A DNA stretch of 64,000 bases from Candidatus Cloacimonadota bacterium. Lineage in GTDB: Bacteria; Cloacimonadota; Cloacimonadia; Cloacimonadales; Cloacimonadaceae. Location of the stretch: NCBI GenBank assembly GCA_023228125.1, contig JALOBT010000001.1, positions 62,001-126,000 on the forward strand, in the 5' to 3' direction. Numbering within the stretch: position 1 is the stretch's first letter; every line of letters begins with the position of its first letter. The position numbers were made by a program, and so were the translations under genes. The notes beneath the pieces are model-generated. The model ran no database searches. It saw only the letters and a list, made by a program, of their open reading frames with translations, and was not told where the DNA came from. Below are positions 17,629-27,484 of this stretch, one piece after another.

Positions 17629-18456
17629 ATGTTTGAACTTGAAGATTGCCTGGTGCGGCTGGCCCGCCCTCAGGATCGTAAGGATTTGATTGCCATTTCA
17701 CGCGGGATCTGGGCTGGGACAGACTATCTGCCCCAGGTCGTGGATCGCTGGCTCAATGAGGACTGGTTTTTCGTTTGCGAATACCAGGGCCGGGTGCTTG
17801 CCTGTTTGAAGCTGACGCTACTGCCGGATAACGTGCTCTGGTTTGAGGGTCTGCGTGTGCATCGCCGCTGGCAGGGGAAGGGCATTGCCCGTTTTATGAA
17901 CACAGAGATCTTTCGCTTTGCCTCAGGCTTAAAGCAAGAAAATCCTGCCCTTAGCTACGAGTTTTGTACCTATTACAAAAACTACGAAAGTCTGGCTATC
18001 ACCAGTAAGCTGGGTTTCGAGCAGCAGGAAGGCTTTTACAATCTGGAGCGGCGGGGTGTTCAGCACATAGAGCAGCCTGAAATCGTGCAGGATTATGGGC
18101 TTGAGATCTTTGCCCATTATCCCAAGTATTTACCTATAAACTGGCATGCTGTCCGTGCCACCACGGCAGCCCTGCCCTTCATCAAAAAGCAGGCGACGCT
18201 GTTCAGAACTCCGCAAGCTCTGTATCTGATGGGCACGGTGGGCGAGCCCTGCATCACCTTGCTTTCGCCAGTGCCAGAAGATATCCAGGCCGAATTGCCC
18301 TATCTGCAATCCTGCTTTGGCTCCCGCCGCAAGCTCAGTCTTACTTTACCAGCAAAGTTTGCAGCCCAGATTCCTCGTTTGCAGCAGAACAAGTTTTATT
18401 TCTGGGATGATGAGGGCGAAGTCGCATTGAATATGCTGGTATTTGCCCTGTCCTGA
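17629..18456 (+). CDS. GNAT-family N-acetyltransferase with HISAT/NAT16-like layout
   Basis: The start at 17629 is preceded by AAGGAG at a proper distance; the TTG two codons upstream is less likely. The 275-residue protein has a GNAT domain (about 1-140) with the acetyl-CoA pyrophosphate-binding signature RWQGKGIARFM near residues 86-96. A second domain of about 130 residues follows. The N-terminal wording, IAISRGIWAGTDYLP followed by EGLRVHRRWQGKG, recalls vertebrate histidine N-acetyltransferase-like proteins and their bacterial relatives. That subfamily assignment is from memory, and the substrate is unknown. The gene stands alone, divergent from mraZ and convergent with sprA 39 bp away. 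Confidence 0.75.
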   Translation: MFELEDCLVRLARPQDRKDLIAISRGIWAGTDYLPQVVDRWLNEDWFFVCEYQGRVLACLKLTLLPDNVLWFEGLRVHRRWQGKGIARFMNTEIFRFASGLKQENPALSYEFCTYYKNYESLAITSKLGFEQQEGFYNLERRGVQHIEQPEIVQDYGLEIFAHYPKYLPINWHAVRATTAALPFIKKQATLFRTPQALYLMGTVGEPCITLLSPVPEDIQAELPYLQSCFGSRRKLSLTLPAKFAAQIPRLQQNKFYFWDDEGEVALNMLVFALS

Positions 18457-18458
18457 GC

Positions 18459-18495
18459 CCCTCTAAACCCTCTCAACCTTCTCCACCCTCTCAAC
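18459..18495. repeat. Four imperfect 9-bp tandem repeats
   Basis: Between the convergent acetyltransferase and sprA genes lie consecutive units CCCTCTAAA, CCCTCTCAA, CCTTCTCCA and CCCTCTCAA. They fill the whole gap, and no terminator hairpin is seen there. Confidence 0.6.
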
Positions 18496-21400
18496 TTAGA
18501 GATTCACTTCCACCCACACGCCCAAACTAAATATTCTGGAGCCATCATCACGTTTGCGATCTGTGGTTATCTCGTAGCTGGAGGTGAGGCCTCCGCGGAT
18601 ATTCTTATCAAACTGATAGGTGGCGCCGGGGGTGATGGCTATTCTGGAATTGGAGCGATCCACCTGGGAAGTATCTCTGCCTTTGGTGAGGTCTTCGGCG
18701 TTTTCATAGTTTATGCCCACGGATGAGGTAAGCTGATTGTTGATGTGGATCTTCTTACCGGTAAAGGGGATGGTAAAGCCGCGTCCGGCAGTAAAGCTAT
18801 AGGAGATATTTCCATTCAGGGATTGGGTATTACTGGTTTTGATGATATCATAGGCATCCATATCGGTGATGTTTTCGGTCTGAGCTACAGAAAAGCTAAT
18901 ATTGGTATTTATCTTGTTTATGATGTTTCCGGTAAAGCCGATCAGGGGGGACATAGAGATGGTGGAGGATTCCTGTTTGGGCTTTATCCAATCGATATCT
19001 CCGCTGGCTCTGGTGGTATATTGAAATCCGGTATTCAGGCGCGCGCCTTGAAGGTATTTGGAAAGGCCTACCCACTTTTCCCAATTCATCAGACTGAGGG
19101 TGACATCCGGGAAAGTGGTGGAGGTATTTTGCTGGCTGGCAGTGGAGTATCTGCGGTTGAAGCTATGGGCAAAACTGATCGTGCTATCCAGATTCCGGCC
19201 TAAGAAAAGTCCAGAGGCCATGGTGATGGTATTGTCGTTGCCGATAGCATCCAGATAATCTCTGGGCATGGAGTGCGGCACACCCAGTTGGAAGGCAAAA
19301 TCCGGGAGCTCGGTTTTCCGAGTATAATTCATAGTATAGCTATTCTGATAGGAAGAAGTGATGTTTTTGACCCTGGCCAGATTTTCAAGGGCAAAGATGA
19401 AGGGATTGATAGGGGGGCGCTTCTCTTTTTTAGGCTCTTCTTCTTTTGGCTTTTCTTCATCAGCATCAGTCCCCTCTGGAGTCTTCTCGTCGTCTTTGAG
19501 CTCTTCTTGAGCATCAGGATCAGGCTTTGCAGCTTCTTCTTCTTCTTCGGGCTTTTTCTCTTCTTCTTTCAGCTCTTCATCAGTCTTAGCTTCTTCACCT
19601 TCTGGCTTATCCAGCTCTTCCTGCTGTCTTTTCTGATCTTCGGCTTCCTGCTGCTTTTTCTTATCCAGCTCTTCCTGCCGCCTTTTCAGGTCGTCGGCTT
19701 CTTGCTGCTTTCTCTTCAGCTCTTCTTCTTGCTTTTGGAGCAAGACCTTTTCGCCTTCGCTGAGGCCTTCATATATCTTGTCTTTCTTATCATCTTCGTC
19801 TTGCTTGGGGTCTTTGGCCGTGCCATAGCCGGGGATCTTGCTTTTCAGATTTTGAACCAGAGAGCTCAGTAAGGTGGAATTCATCAGAGAGAAATTTGTG
19901 CGGATGCCCCTGTTTACATTGCCATCACTTTGGAAGACTTCCACCTGTTGACCTTCCACATTCTCGTAATACTTGCGCTGCATATCGGTATAACGCGCCG
20001 TAACGCTGGAGCTCACAGTCATCAATCTGGGGAAGTAACTTGGGTTGAAATTCAGGCCTAGATCCTGGACATATTCAGTCTGTTTACCGATATTGATTTC
20101 GCTGAAGTACTGCTTTTGGATGAGGTCTCGCTTGGTATTGAATCTGGCGGTGGCATTGAGATCACTGGTCAGGGGCCAGGTGATATTATTATCACTGGTA
20201 AAGACTTTGGTTTCTATGGAATAAGACCTGGGATACCAGTCATATTCACCTTCACGCAATTCCCAGTTCCAGCTATAGGGCCTATTGCTATTGATGGTAA
20301 AGCTATTTGAAAAAGCTGAGGGCAAGTAGCCCAGACGGTAGTTTTTCAGCAGCCTAAAGCTCACCTTATCTGCCGGGAAATTCAGATTGTAGCCCATGGT
20401 TCCCCGCCAGGACAGAGTGGTATCCACCGCGGTGGAGGTGTGACTGTAGCGCTGCTCTGCATTTCCGGAAAGAGTGAGCTTACCCACAGTGTATTCCAGA
20501 ATCTTGTTTTTGGGCGGAGTGCGCAGGCTGTAGCCGAATTCCCCATAATAGCACAGGGTCTCGCTGCGTTCCCGCTTACGCTGTTCGGGATCGATGATAT
20601 TGGAAATCAAGAGGTCAGAATTTGCCCGGAATCGCGGCGCACCGGTGCTATGATTGCGACGCAGGGTGACGGGCATATCCAGTCCCCAGGAATTTGGGAA
20701 GAACTTATTTACAAAATACTTGTTGATCACATTAAAGGATTGGGTTTTGGTATAGGTATTTGCCCTCCCCCGCTGAATCACGGGGTTGAAGTTTTCGCTT
20801 TTGGATTCAAATTCCACGTCCAGGGTGGAGAAATCGGCAAATTTGGTATTCAAGCTCACCCTCTGCGCCACTCCTATATCCTGATAGGGGTTTTCCACCC
20901 GCATGTCGTTGAAATACATGGTTCCGCTAAAGGGTGCATTCTGCTGCTCAGTGCGGGGATTGATCACTCCCAAAAAGAGCTCCCGGATGGTGGTAAGAGT
21001 AGGCCGTCCTCTAAAGAAATAGGTCTTATCTCCCACTATGAGAGTATCTGAAGTTGCTCCTGGATTCTTTTCTTTGAGGGCGGTAATTGCTTGCAGATCA
21101 TATACCAGCTCCTTCCAGAGATTTTGGCTCATCTTATTTTGATATGCCACCACAGGCACCTTCTGGGTTACCTGGTAGTAATTCAGCGAATCTGCGCCAA
21201 TGCGGAAAAAGATATCAAGCTCCTGCAGAGTGGATCCTACTTCTACTTCGGGATAGACCCAATAGCGCAGATTTTCATAAGCCAGCAGGTTGTATGAATC
21301 GATCATGCTCTGTCTAAAGACGATCTGCTGATCGCTCTGAAGATTTGCTATATCCACCGAAAGCGCGGATTCGGAAGTTTCGCGGCGGTCTTCGGTATAT

Positions 21401-24400
21401 ACTGTTCCAGGGGGAGAGGTATAGTGATTTGAGTTCTTTTGATTGTTCACTATTCCGGTGAGGTAAGTGGTGTTATAGGCGGCCAATTCAGATTCCGACA
21501 GGATGCGGCCATTCAGATCGCGCACAAAGAAATCCTGCCATTTATTGCCCACTATTGATGCTTCGGCCAGATATACTCGCACCGGTGAATCGCTTTGCAA
21601 CCAGATGCGGGCATAGGAAACCTTTTTCAGGCTGGGCTGCACTCCGGTGCTGGAATTGTTTACGATGGTATAATATTCAGGATCGGTAAGCGGAATGCGG
21701 TACAAGACCCAGCCGTCATGATTTTGCCCGGTGGTATCCGCCAAAGATATGCTATAGCTAAAGTAGCGATCCAATTGGTTCAAGACTCCGTTGCCATCCA
21801 AATCTTCTGTATCCAGCACGCGGTTGCCCTCGGTGCCATTGATCCCGGGATAGTCTCCATTGCCGTCTATGCTGGGACTGGCCAGATCAAAGGGATCGTG
21901 TCCCGGCTCACCATGCTGTATGCCATCCAGACCGATGTCCTCATCCAGGGTGAGCACTCCGTCCAGGTTTGTGTCTTCCGTATCCAGACGGTTCAAGCCG
22001 CCAAATTCGGTATAAAAGTCTTCGTTAATATCGCCCAGATCCACTGTGAGGGTTACATCCGGACGTTCTCCTTGTTTGTCATCTACCTTCACCATGAGCT
22101 CAATGTATTTCTTTTGGGAAAAGTCCAATTGATTGCCCAGATACTTCATCACTCCGCTATAGCTTTGCACTCCGCTTCCGGGCATGTAGAGATTGCTGGG
22201 CCAGTGCTTCAGAGCCAGCACAGTAGCGGTTTCCTTGCGTTCTCGCTCGTTCAGGGTAGAAGGGTCTTCGATCTGTTCCCGACGGATGTTTTTGGGATTG
22301 TACCAATTCATCCTGCCCTTGGCCAGCGAGATACCAAAAGGCTTACTGCCGCGCAACCAGGTGGAAAGGGTGACGCCCAGGGGGTAGGAATCTATGATTG
22401 ATTCCATATCATCTACATAAGCAATCTTCTTTTTGCTATCAGAATCACCATAGATATTGGGTATGGTATAAGCTATCTCACCGCTGAGGCTGATCTCGCT
22501 TTCTTTGGTGGTGGAGATCAAAGGCAGAGCATCGATGGCGCGGGTGATAAAGGCTGGCTTGAAGCCCAATTTGCCATCCACATTGGCCATCCACATCTCG
22601 ATGTTTTCATTGCCGATGCGTGGACGTTTGTCCGACACGGTCTCAGAGCGATAGATCATGGTCCCGCCTATCTTGGCATAATCGGTAATCTTCCAATCTG
22701 CTCTCACCCCTGCCAGAGTTTTGCGGGCTACATCAAACATAGATCTGCTCTCATAATCAATCTCGATCTTGGCATCAGGGTCTTTGCCGGCCGGAGTCAG
22801 GAAAGTGATCCGGCCAAAGTCGTAATCTACTAAATAATCTACATTCTCCCGCTGCTCCAGGCCATTTACCTTCACCCGCACACTGCCCTTTAAGATGCCG
22901 CTTTGCGAGAGATCGATAGCGTCACGCCCGATCTTGCCCTTCACCGAAAGATAGAATCTGATATCCTGATAGTTTATGCTTTCGTTTTCCTCTTCGTACA
23001 AGACAAGGTCTCCCAAGGGCTTGAAAGGTTCCAGGAAAGGAAAGATGACCAGGCCGGCAGAAAGATTGATGGTGGCATCATCACCATTGATCAGCCCATC
23101 ACCGGTGCTATCCAGTCTCAGATAATCCATGTAGGTGATAAATTGCCCGGTATTCAGGCTGTCTGGCAGATTGTAATTGCGGGTGTTATCTACATTCAGG
23201 GTATAGACATCCAGGCGAAAGCCATCGCTCTTGATATTGGTCTTATTCATATTGTAAATATTACGCATTTGGTAATGCCAGACGTTATTGGGATCATCAG
23301 GATCAAATTCCTGATTGCGGCGGCGGATCACAAAGGGATAGATAAGCTCATTATCCGGGTTTTGCCCTTCGGTATAAAAATCCTGGGAACGCACCTTGAT
23401 CCCATCCCTGCGGTCATACATCACGGCCAGGGTGCTGCGGCGATCTATGGCTTTCAGCACAGTGAGGAAGCCGGCATCGTAATCGGTAATAAAATCCGTA
23501 CCCTCGATAAGTTCATCATAATAAGGTATGTAGCTGTCATATTCGTTGAAGAAGATAGTATCCCCTGGCGCAAAAGCAAAGTTATTTGCCACGATGGAGT
23601 CATCCAGGAAGAGACGAACTGTGCCATATTCGGGTAAGAAATTGCCATTGTTGATCTTCCAGGCTCCAGCAGGATCTGTCATCACGGCGTTATTGAGCCA
23701 ACCCCCTGGCATAGAACCGATATTGCTTTCGTCATAAATCTGATACAGCTCATAAGGGTCATGCAGATAGTACATCGTTCTGGCAGCGTAATCCCGGCTG
23801 CGGAAAACCACGCTATCGGCCTGAGCCTTTCCCACATAGCTCATGGTGTTTTTCTGGCCTTCTTCTTTGGAAGCGATTACGGTGAGGTCCAGATCTCCAT
23901 ATTTGAACTTACTGGTCACCCCAAAAAGCCCTTGCGAGCTGGTGGAATAGCTGATATATCTGCTACCGGAAAGTGCCAGCGTGATATTGCCCGCCTCTAT
24001 CAATTGCACTACTTCATCTTCATCTCCGGTGTACTTGATATTCACATTATTAGGGTCAAAAAGCTGTTCATCCTGATTGGAATTGTATTTTAGATTTACC
24101 GAAATCTTGTCACCGATGGTTCCGCTAAGCCGCAAATTGGTCTCTTGCTCCATCTTGATATCGAAGGTGCTCCTGCTTCCGGTTTCGTAGATGGGAATCT
24201 GCTTACGCTTTTTGCTACTCACCTGAATGGTAACCTTCTGTGTGCCATCCAGATTCAAACGGCTTGAGCCGCTGCCCAATACCTTTTGCACACCCTTGGG
24301 TAGCGCTATCGAGGGCAGATCCAGCACAAATTCCCCGATCAGCCCACTGGTGGTAGTAGTGGCAGTTTGAGTATATTCCTTGATCCTGGCGTTTAGTGAT

Positions 24401-24723
24401 TTGCGGAAAGTATAGCGCTGCATATTGTTCAGATATTGATCAAAACTGAGCGGAACCGGAGGATGCAGATTGAGGCCTTCCACCAGAGTATAGATCAGCA
24501 CCCGCTGAGTGGCAAAATCTACCTCTTCTTTGCGGGCTATCTCCAAAGCGGGGATGGCGTATGGCTTTAGCCTATAGACGTTTAAGCCCTTATCCAGTTT
24601 GTAAATATCCACGCGGTTGTGCACGAGGGGATTGTAACCCTGGATACAAAGCCTGGGTTCAAAGCTCTCAGCTCCCAAAAGGATTGGGATCAACAGCAAA
24701 AGCAGTAGCCAGCGTTTATGCAT
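18496..24723 (-). CDS. sprA: SprA/Sov-like T9SS outer-membrane translocon
   Basis: Giant beta-barrel protein forming the outer-membrane pore of the type IX secretion system. The 2,075-residue product has a signal peptide (about 1-18, LLLLLIPILLG). An SprA-type N-terminal region follows, with IGEFVLDLPSIALPKGVQKV and the DNNVNIKYTGDEDEVVQ-like segment. Beyond that are many amphipathic strands up to the C-terminal WVEVNL. Length and layout are within the SprA range. An unusual feature is a very acidic/basic, Glu/Lys/Gln-rich, coiled-coil-like stretch at about residues 1,630-1,770. It follows coaX by 6 nt, so the two are probably cotranscribed. No good ribosome site precedes the ATG. Confidence 0.9.
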   Translation of the reverse strand: MHKRWLLLLLLIPILLGAESFEPRLCIQGYNPLVHNRVDIYKLDKGLNVYRLKPYAIPALEIARKEEVDFATQRVLIYTLVEGLNLHPPVPLSFDQYLNNMQRYTFRKSLNARIKEYTQTATTTTSGLIGEFVLDLPSIALPKGVQKVLGSGSSRLNLDGTQKVTIQVSSKKRKQIPIYETGSRSTFDIKMEQETNLRLSGTIGDKISVNLKYNSNQDEQLFDPNNVNIKYTGDEDEVVQLIEAGNITLALSGSRYISYSTSSQGLFGVTSKFKYGDLDLTVIASKEEGQKNTMSYVGKAQADSVVFRSRDYAARTMYYLHDPYELYQIYDESNIGSMPGGWLNNAVMTDPAGAWKINNGNFLPEYGTVRLFLDDSIVANNFAFAPGDTIFFNEYDSYIPYYDELIEGTDFITDYDAGFLTVLKAIDRRSTLAVMYDRRDGIKVRSQDFYTEGQNPDNELIYPFVIRRRNQEFDPDDPNNVWHYQMRNIYNMNKTNIKSDGFRLDVYTLNVDNTRNYNLPDSLNTGQFITYMDYLRLDSTGDGLINGDDATINLSAGLVIFPFLEPFKPLGDLVLYEEENESINYQDIRFYLSVKGKIGRDAIDLSQSGILKGSVRVKVNGLEQRENVDYLVDYDFGRITFLTPAGKDPDAKIEIDYESRSMFDVARKTLAGVRADWKITDYAKIGGTMIYRSETVSDKRPRIGNENIEMWMANVDGKLGFKPAFITRAIDALPLISTTKESEISLSGEIAYTIPNIYGDSDSKKKIAYVDDMESIIDSYPLGVTLSTWLRGSKPFGISLAKGRMNWYNPKNIRREQIEDPSTLNERERKETATVLALKHWPSNLYMPGSGVQSYSGVMKYLGNQLDFSQKKYIELMVKVDDKQGERPDVTLTVDLGDINEDFYTEFGGLNRLDTEDTNLDGVLTLDEDIGLDGIQHGEPGHDPFDLASPSIDGNGDYPGINGTEGNRVLDTEDLDGNGVLNQLDRYFSYSISLADTTGQNHDGWVLYRIPLTDPEYYTIVNNSSTGVQPSLKKVSYARIWLQSDSPVRVYLAEASIVGNKWQDFFVRDLNGRILSESELAAYNTTYLTGIVNNQKNSNHYTSPPGTVYTEDRRETSESALSVDIANLQSDQQIVFRQSMIDSYNLLAYENLRYWVYPEVEVGSTLQELDIFFRIGADSLNYYQVTQKVPVVAYQNKMSQNLWKELVYDLQAITALKEKNPGATSDTLIVGDKTYFFRGRPTLTTIRELFLGVINPRTEQQNAPFSGTMYFNDMRVENPYQDIGVAQRVSLNTKFADFSTLDVEFESKSENFNPVIQRGRANTYTKTQSFNVINKYFVNKFFPNSWGLDMPVTLRRNHSTGAPRFRANSDLLISNIIDPEQRKRERSETLCYYGEFGYSLRTPPKNKILEYTVGKLTLSGNAEQRYSHTSTAVDTTLSWRGTMGYNLNFPADKVSFRLLKNYRLGYLPSAFSNSFTINSNRPYSWNWELREGEYDWYPRSYSIETKVFTSDNNITWPLTSDLNATARFNTKRDLIQKQYFSEINIGKQTEYVQDLGLNFNPSYFPRLMTVSSSVTARYTDMQRKYYENVEGQQVEVFQSDGNVNRGIRTNFSLMNSTLLSSLVQNLKSKIPGYGTAKDPKQDEDDKKDKIYEGLSEGEKVLLQKQEEELKRKQQEADDLKRRQEELDKKKQQEAEDQKRQQEELDKPEGEEAKTDEELKEEEKKPEEEEEAAKPDPDAQEELKDDEKTPEGTDADEEKPKEEEPKKEKRPPINPFIFALENLARVKNITSSYQNSYTMNYTRKTELPDFAFQLGVPHSMPRDYLDAIGNDNTITMASGLFLGRNLDSTISFAHSFNRRYSTASQQNTSTTFPDVTLSLMNWEKWVGLSKYLQGARLNTGFQYTTRASGDIDWIKPKQESSTISMSPLIGFTGNIINKINTNISFSVAQTENITDMDAYDIIKTSNTQSLNGNISYSFTAGRGFTIPFTGKKIHINNQLTSSVGINYENAEDLTKGRDTSQVDRSNSRIAITPGATYQFDKNIRGGLTSSYEITTDRKRDDGSRIFSLGVWVEVNL

Positions 24724-24729
24724 ATTGTT

Positions 24730-25533
24730 TTATTTTATTTCACTTAAAATCAAGGTCTTCATGGCCAGATAAAAGCCATCCAGGGTGAGATTTTGATCCA
24801 CCACATAGTCGGCAGAACACATTGGCGCGATCACATTGGCCAAGCCACCGGAGAGGATCAATTGAAAAGGCCCATACTGGGCATAATTTACTTTGATCTC
24901 TGCTATAAAGCCTCTCAGCATCAGGGCATGCCCGGTAATGATTCCCGAGAGCAGTGCATCTTGGGTGGTATTTCCCAAAAGCTGTTTGGGTGCCTGCAAG
25001 ACCACTTTGCTGAGTTGTGCTGCTTTCTCGAATAGATGATTTGCTGCGGTCTTGATCCCCGGGGCAATGATCACTCCCGCATACAGCCCATCCTTGTCAA
25101 TCAATTGGATGGTGGTGGCCGTACCCAGATCTATCACCAAAGTAGAAATCGGATACTTTTTCCAAGCTCCAAAAGCATTGCCTACCAGGTCTGCGCCTAC
25201 CAAAGCAGGCTCTTGGATCAGATAGCGCAGCCCAATGGGAGAAAGCCCGCTTATCTCATAAATCTTCGCGCTGCTGTACGTAGCCATCATGGTTTTGAAG
25301 GTCTCGCTCAATTTGGGCACTACACTGCCCAAGGCTACATATTTGAACTCGACAAGTGAGTTCTTGCTGATCTCAGCTTCGAACTGACTATTCAAGTCAT
25401 TCACAGTATAATTTGGATCGGTTTTCATTCGGTACCGATTCTTCAGCTTATCCCGTTCATACACTGCGCAGACTATATTGGTATTTCCAATATCCACGAC
25501 CAAGGTAAGGTCGGTATTCACACTATTCGACAT
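24730..25533 (-). CDS. coaX: Type III pantothenate kinase
   Basis: Phosphorylates pantothenate in the first step of coenzyme A synthesis. The product (267 residues from ATG 25533) shows the ASKHA phosphate loop VVDIGNTNIVCAVYE at the N-terminus, the segment GADLVGNAFGAWKKYP and the second loop VIDLGTATTIQLI. GVIIAPGIKTAA follows, as in CoaX. A TTG eleven codons upstream is an alternative start; I prefer the ATG because it begins right before the family's first strand, although its ribosome site (GGGGA) is close. A TTGACA sits about 85 bp upstream with no clear -10. Confidence 0.93.
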   Translation of the reverse strand: MSNSVNTDLTLVVDIGNTNIVCAVYERDKLKNRYRMKTDPNYTVNDLNSQFEAEISKNSLVEFKYVALGSVVPKLSETFKTMMATYSSAKIYEISGLSPIGLRYLIQEPALVGADLVGNAFGAWKKYPISTLVIDLGTATTIQLIDKDGLYAGVIIAPGIKTAANHLFEKAAQLSKVVLQAPKQLLGNTTQDALLSGIITGHALMLRGFIAEIKVNYAQYGPFQLILSGGLANVIAPMCSADYVVDQNLTLDGFYLAMKTLILSEIK

Positions 25534-25704
25534 AATCCCCGCTAAAATTAGATTTTGTGAAAACAAAAAACAAAAGAACTGAAAGCTCAGGCAAGACTGT
25601 TGGAGAGGGTAATTATGTCAATGGATTTATCAGGGTCTTAGCTGTTTTTCGCCATATTTCTGATAATTTGTGGAAGCTTATCTACACTGCAATCCCAAAA
25701 TAGT

Positions 25705-26535
25705 TCAGATTCCCACGCTGGAAGCCAATGTCACTAAGGCCATTAGAGCATTAAACAGCACTTTAAAATCATTATGAGCATAGCTGATGGTTTTGCCATC
25801 CAAACGCTGTACATCAGGCATCAAACAGGCCTGATCTGCCATCGCGGTGGAGTGCAATTCTATTTTCAGCTCAAACGGTGCTCCAAAACTTAGGACCGGC
25901 AAGTCCTTTTTCCCTAAAGCAGCGTGTATCTTCTGGCTCAGCTCTTCGTTCACCTGCAGGATGGAATAGTTTTTGGCGGCAAACTTGCTGAGGCCTTCTT
26001 TGGTGCACACATATTCCAGCCACGGCATTTGGGGCATGAGTTCGTTTTTCAGAGCCAGATCTCCGCTCACTACTGCCACGGGAACCTTGTGATAACCGGC
26101 ATAAGCAGCGTTGATCAGAGCTTCGTTCATCGCCTGGTCATTGATCCAGATCTTCTGAATCCGGCTATTGGAATAAGTGTGATCCATATTTCCTTTTCTG
26201 GCTCCGGTTCCAGCGTGATAGCCCAAAAGAAAGACCATAGCATAGCTGGGGTCAAAGCCGGGCATCATATACTCCGGACGTGGATCTCCGCTGATCAGAC
26301 AGATGCGCGGATCCAGCCTGGTGATCTCATAGCTGAGATTATCTCCGGCAGAGTGCGAATCTGCAATCACGATCTGGGTGATCATTTCCGCCTGTTTACT
26401 GCTCAAAATGGCCTTCACCGCTGTGGTGATATGCTCATCCATACAGGCGCGAACTGCCGGGCGATCTATCTTCTCATGTGCCCAGTTAAAGGTCCCGGGG
26501 ATGCCTTCCATATCTATTGAAATAAAGATTTTCAT
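25705..26535 (-). CDS. M55-family D-aminopeptidase (DppA-like)
   Basis: Zinc peptidase of the DppA family, typified by a Bacillus D-aminopeptidase acting on D-Ala peptides. The 276-residue product shows the N-terminal metal motif FISIDMEGIPGTF, the SHSAGDNL segment and GYHAGTG with the second histidine, then MDHTYSN. These are the conserved metal and active-site regions. The start overlaps the end of psuG by 4 nt, so the two are translated together. The partnership with a nucleoside-salvage enzyme gives no obvious pathway. Confidence 0.88.
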   Translation of the reverse strand: MKIFISIDMEGIPGTFNWAHEKIDRPAVRACMDEHITTAVKAILSSKQAEMITQIVIADSHSAGDNLSYEITRLDPRICLISGDPRPEYMMPGFDPSYAMVFLLGYHAGTGARKGNMDHTYSNSRIQKIWINDQAMNEALINAAYAGYHKVPVAVVSGDLALKNELMPQMPWLEYVCTKEGLSKFAAKNYSILQVNEELSQKIHAALGKKDLPVLSFGAPFELKIELHSTAMADQACLMPDVQRLDGKTISYAHNDFKVLFNALMALVTLASSVGI

Positions 26536-27446
26536 GTCATTTCCTTGGCGATCAATGCGCCCAGCTTAAGGTTATTTTCTAATAAAGCCAGATTTGCCTT
26601 TACGCTTCTGCCCTCGGTGGATTTGGCCAGATGATCCAGAAGGTAGGGAGTAAGAGCCTTTCCGGAAATATTGCTGGCAGCCTTGATGGCTTGCTGGATA
26701 TAAGGCTCGATTTCCTCAAAAGGAATCTCAGCTTGGGTGGGGATGGGGCAAGCGATCAGCATGCCGCTATGCACTTTATCGAAGTCTTGCATTATCTTGA
26801 AGGCTTGCACGATGGCCTTGGCACTATCTATTTGGGATACTATGTGCCCGCTTTTTCGGGAGTAAAAACTGGGAAATTCATCTGTCTGCCAGGCATAGAC
26901 CGGCACACCTTCTGTTTCCAGAGCTTCCAGAGTGGCTCCAATATCCAAAATCGCCTTGCATCCTGCACAGACCACGATCACCGGAATCTGAGCCAAAGCT
27001 TTGATGTCCAGAGATATATCCCGGCTTTCCTGCCAGCCTCTGTGTACTCCTCCGATGCCGCCGGTTACAAAGACCTTGATGCCGGCCATCTCTGCCAAAG
27101 CCATGGTAGCAGAGACTGTGGTTCCGCCACTTTGTTTTTGAGCCAGGGCCAGGCCCAAATCTCGCAGAGTTAACTTGTGCAGCTCATCTCCCTTTTGCAT
27201 TTTGCCTTTCAAGATTTCGATATCTTGCGGCTCAAGGCCGATACAGCATTCTCCGTTTAGCACGCAGATCGTAGCGGGAATCACCCCTTGCTCTTCTGCC
27301 AGCGCCTCAATATCGTTTAGATACTCAATATTTTGCGGATAGGGCAGACCGTGGGTGATCACGGTGGATTCCAAAGCCAAAACCGCTTTTCCCGAATCTA
27401 TGGCCTTTTGCACTTGGGAGGAGATTTTTAGGGGAATTGCTTTCAT
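26532..27446 (-). CDS. psuG: Pseudouridine-5'-phosphate glycosidase
   Basis: Reversibly cleaves pseudouridine 5'-phosphate to uracil and ribose 5-phosphate. The 304-residue product matches family length. It shows ALESTVITHGLPYPQN near the N-terminus, the lysine region LTLRDLGLALAQKQSGGTTV, the FVTGGIGGVHRG segment and the DIGATLEALET region of the family. No psuK kinase is adjacent. It lies 38 nt after rlpA on the same strand and overlaps the M55 peptidase gene. Confidence 0.94.
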   Translation of the reverse strand: MKAIPLKISSQVQKAIDSGKAVLALESTVITHGLPYPQNIEYLNDIEALAEEQGVIPATICVLNGECCIGLEPQDIEILKGKMQKGDELHKLTLRDLGLALAQKQSGGTTVSATMALAEMAGIKVFVTGGIGGVHRGWQESRDISLDIKALAQIPVIVVCAGCKAILDIGATLEALETEGVPVYAWQTDEFPSFYSRKSGHIVSQIDSAKAIVQAFKIMQDFDKVHSGMLIACPIPTQAEIPFEEIEPYIQQAIKAASNISGKALTPYLLDHLAKSTEGRSVKANLALLENNLKLGALIAKEMT

Positions 27447-27484
27447 TTGAGGGGGATCTTGGGGCTGGGTAATATAGCCTTTAT

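Noticed and set aside
19273..19872. 199-codon plus-strand frame rich in Phe and Leu opposite sprA
   Set aside because: It is the complement of the Glu/Lys-rich insert of sprA, which produces apparent hydrophobic runs; it is not a membrane protein gene.
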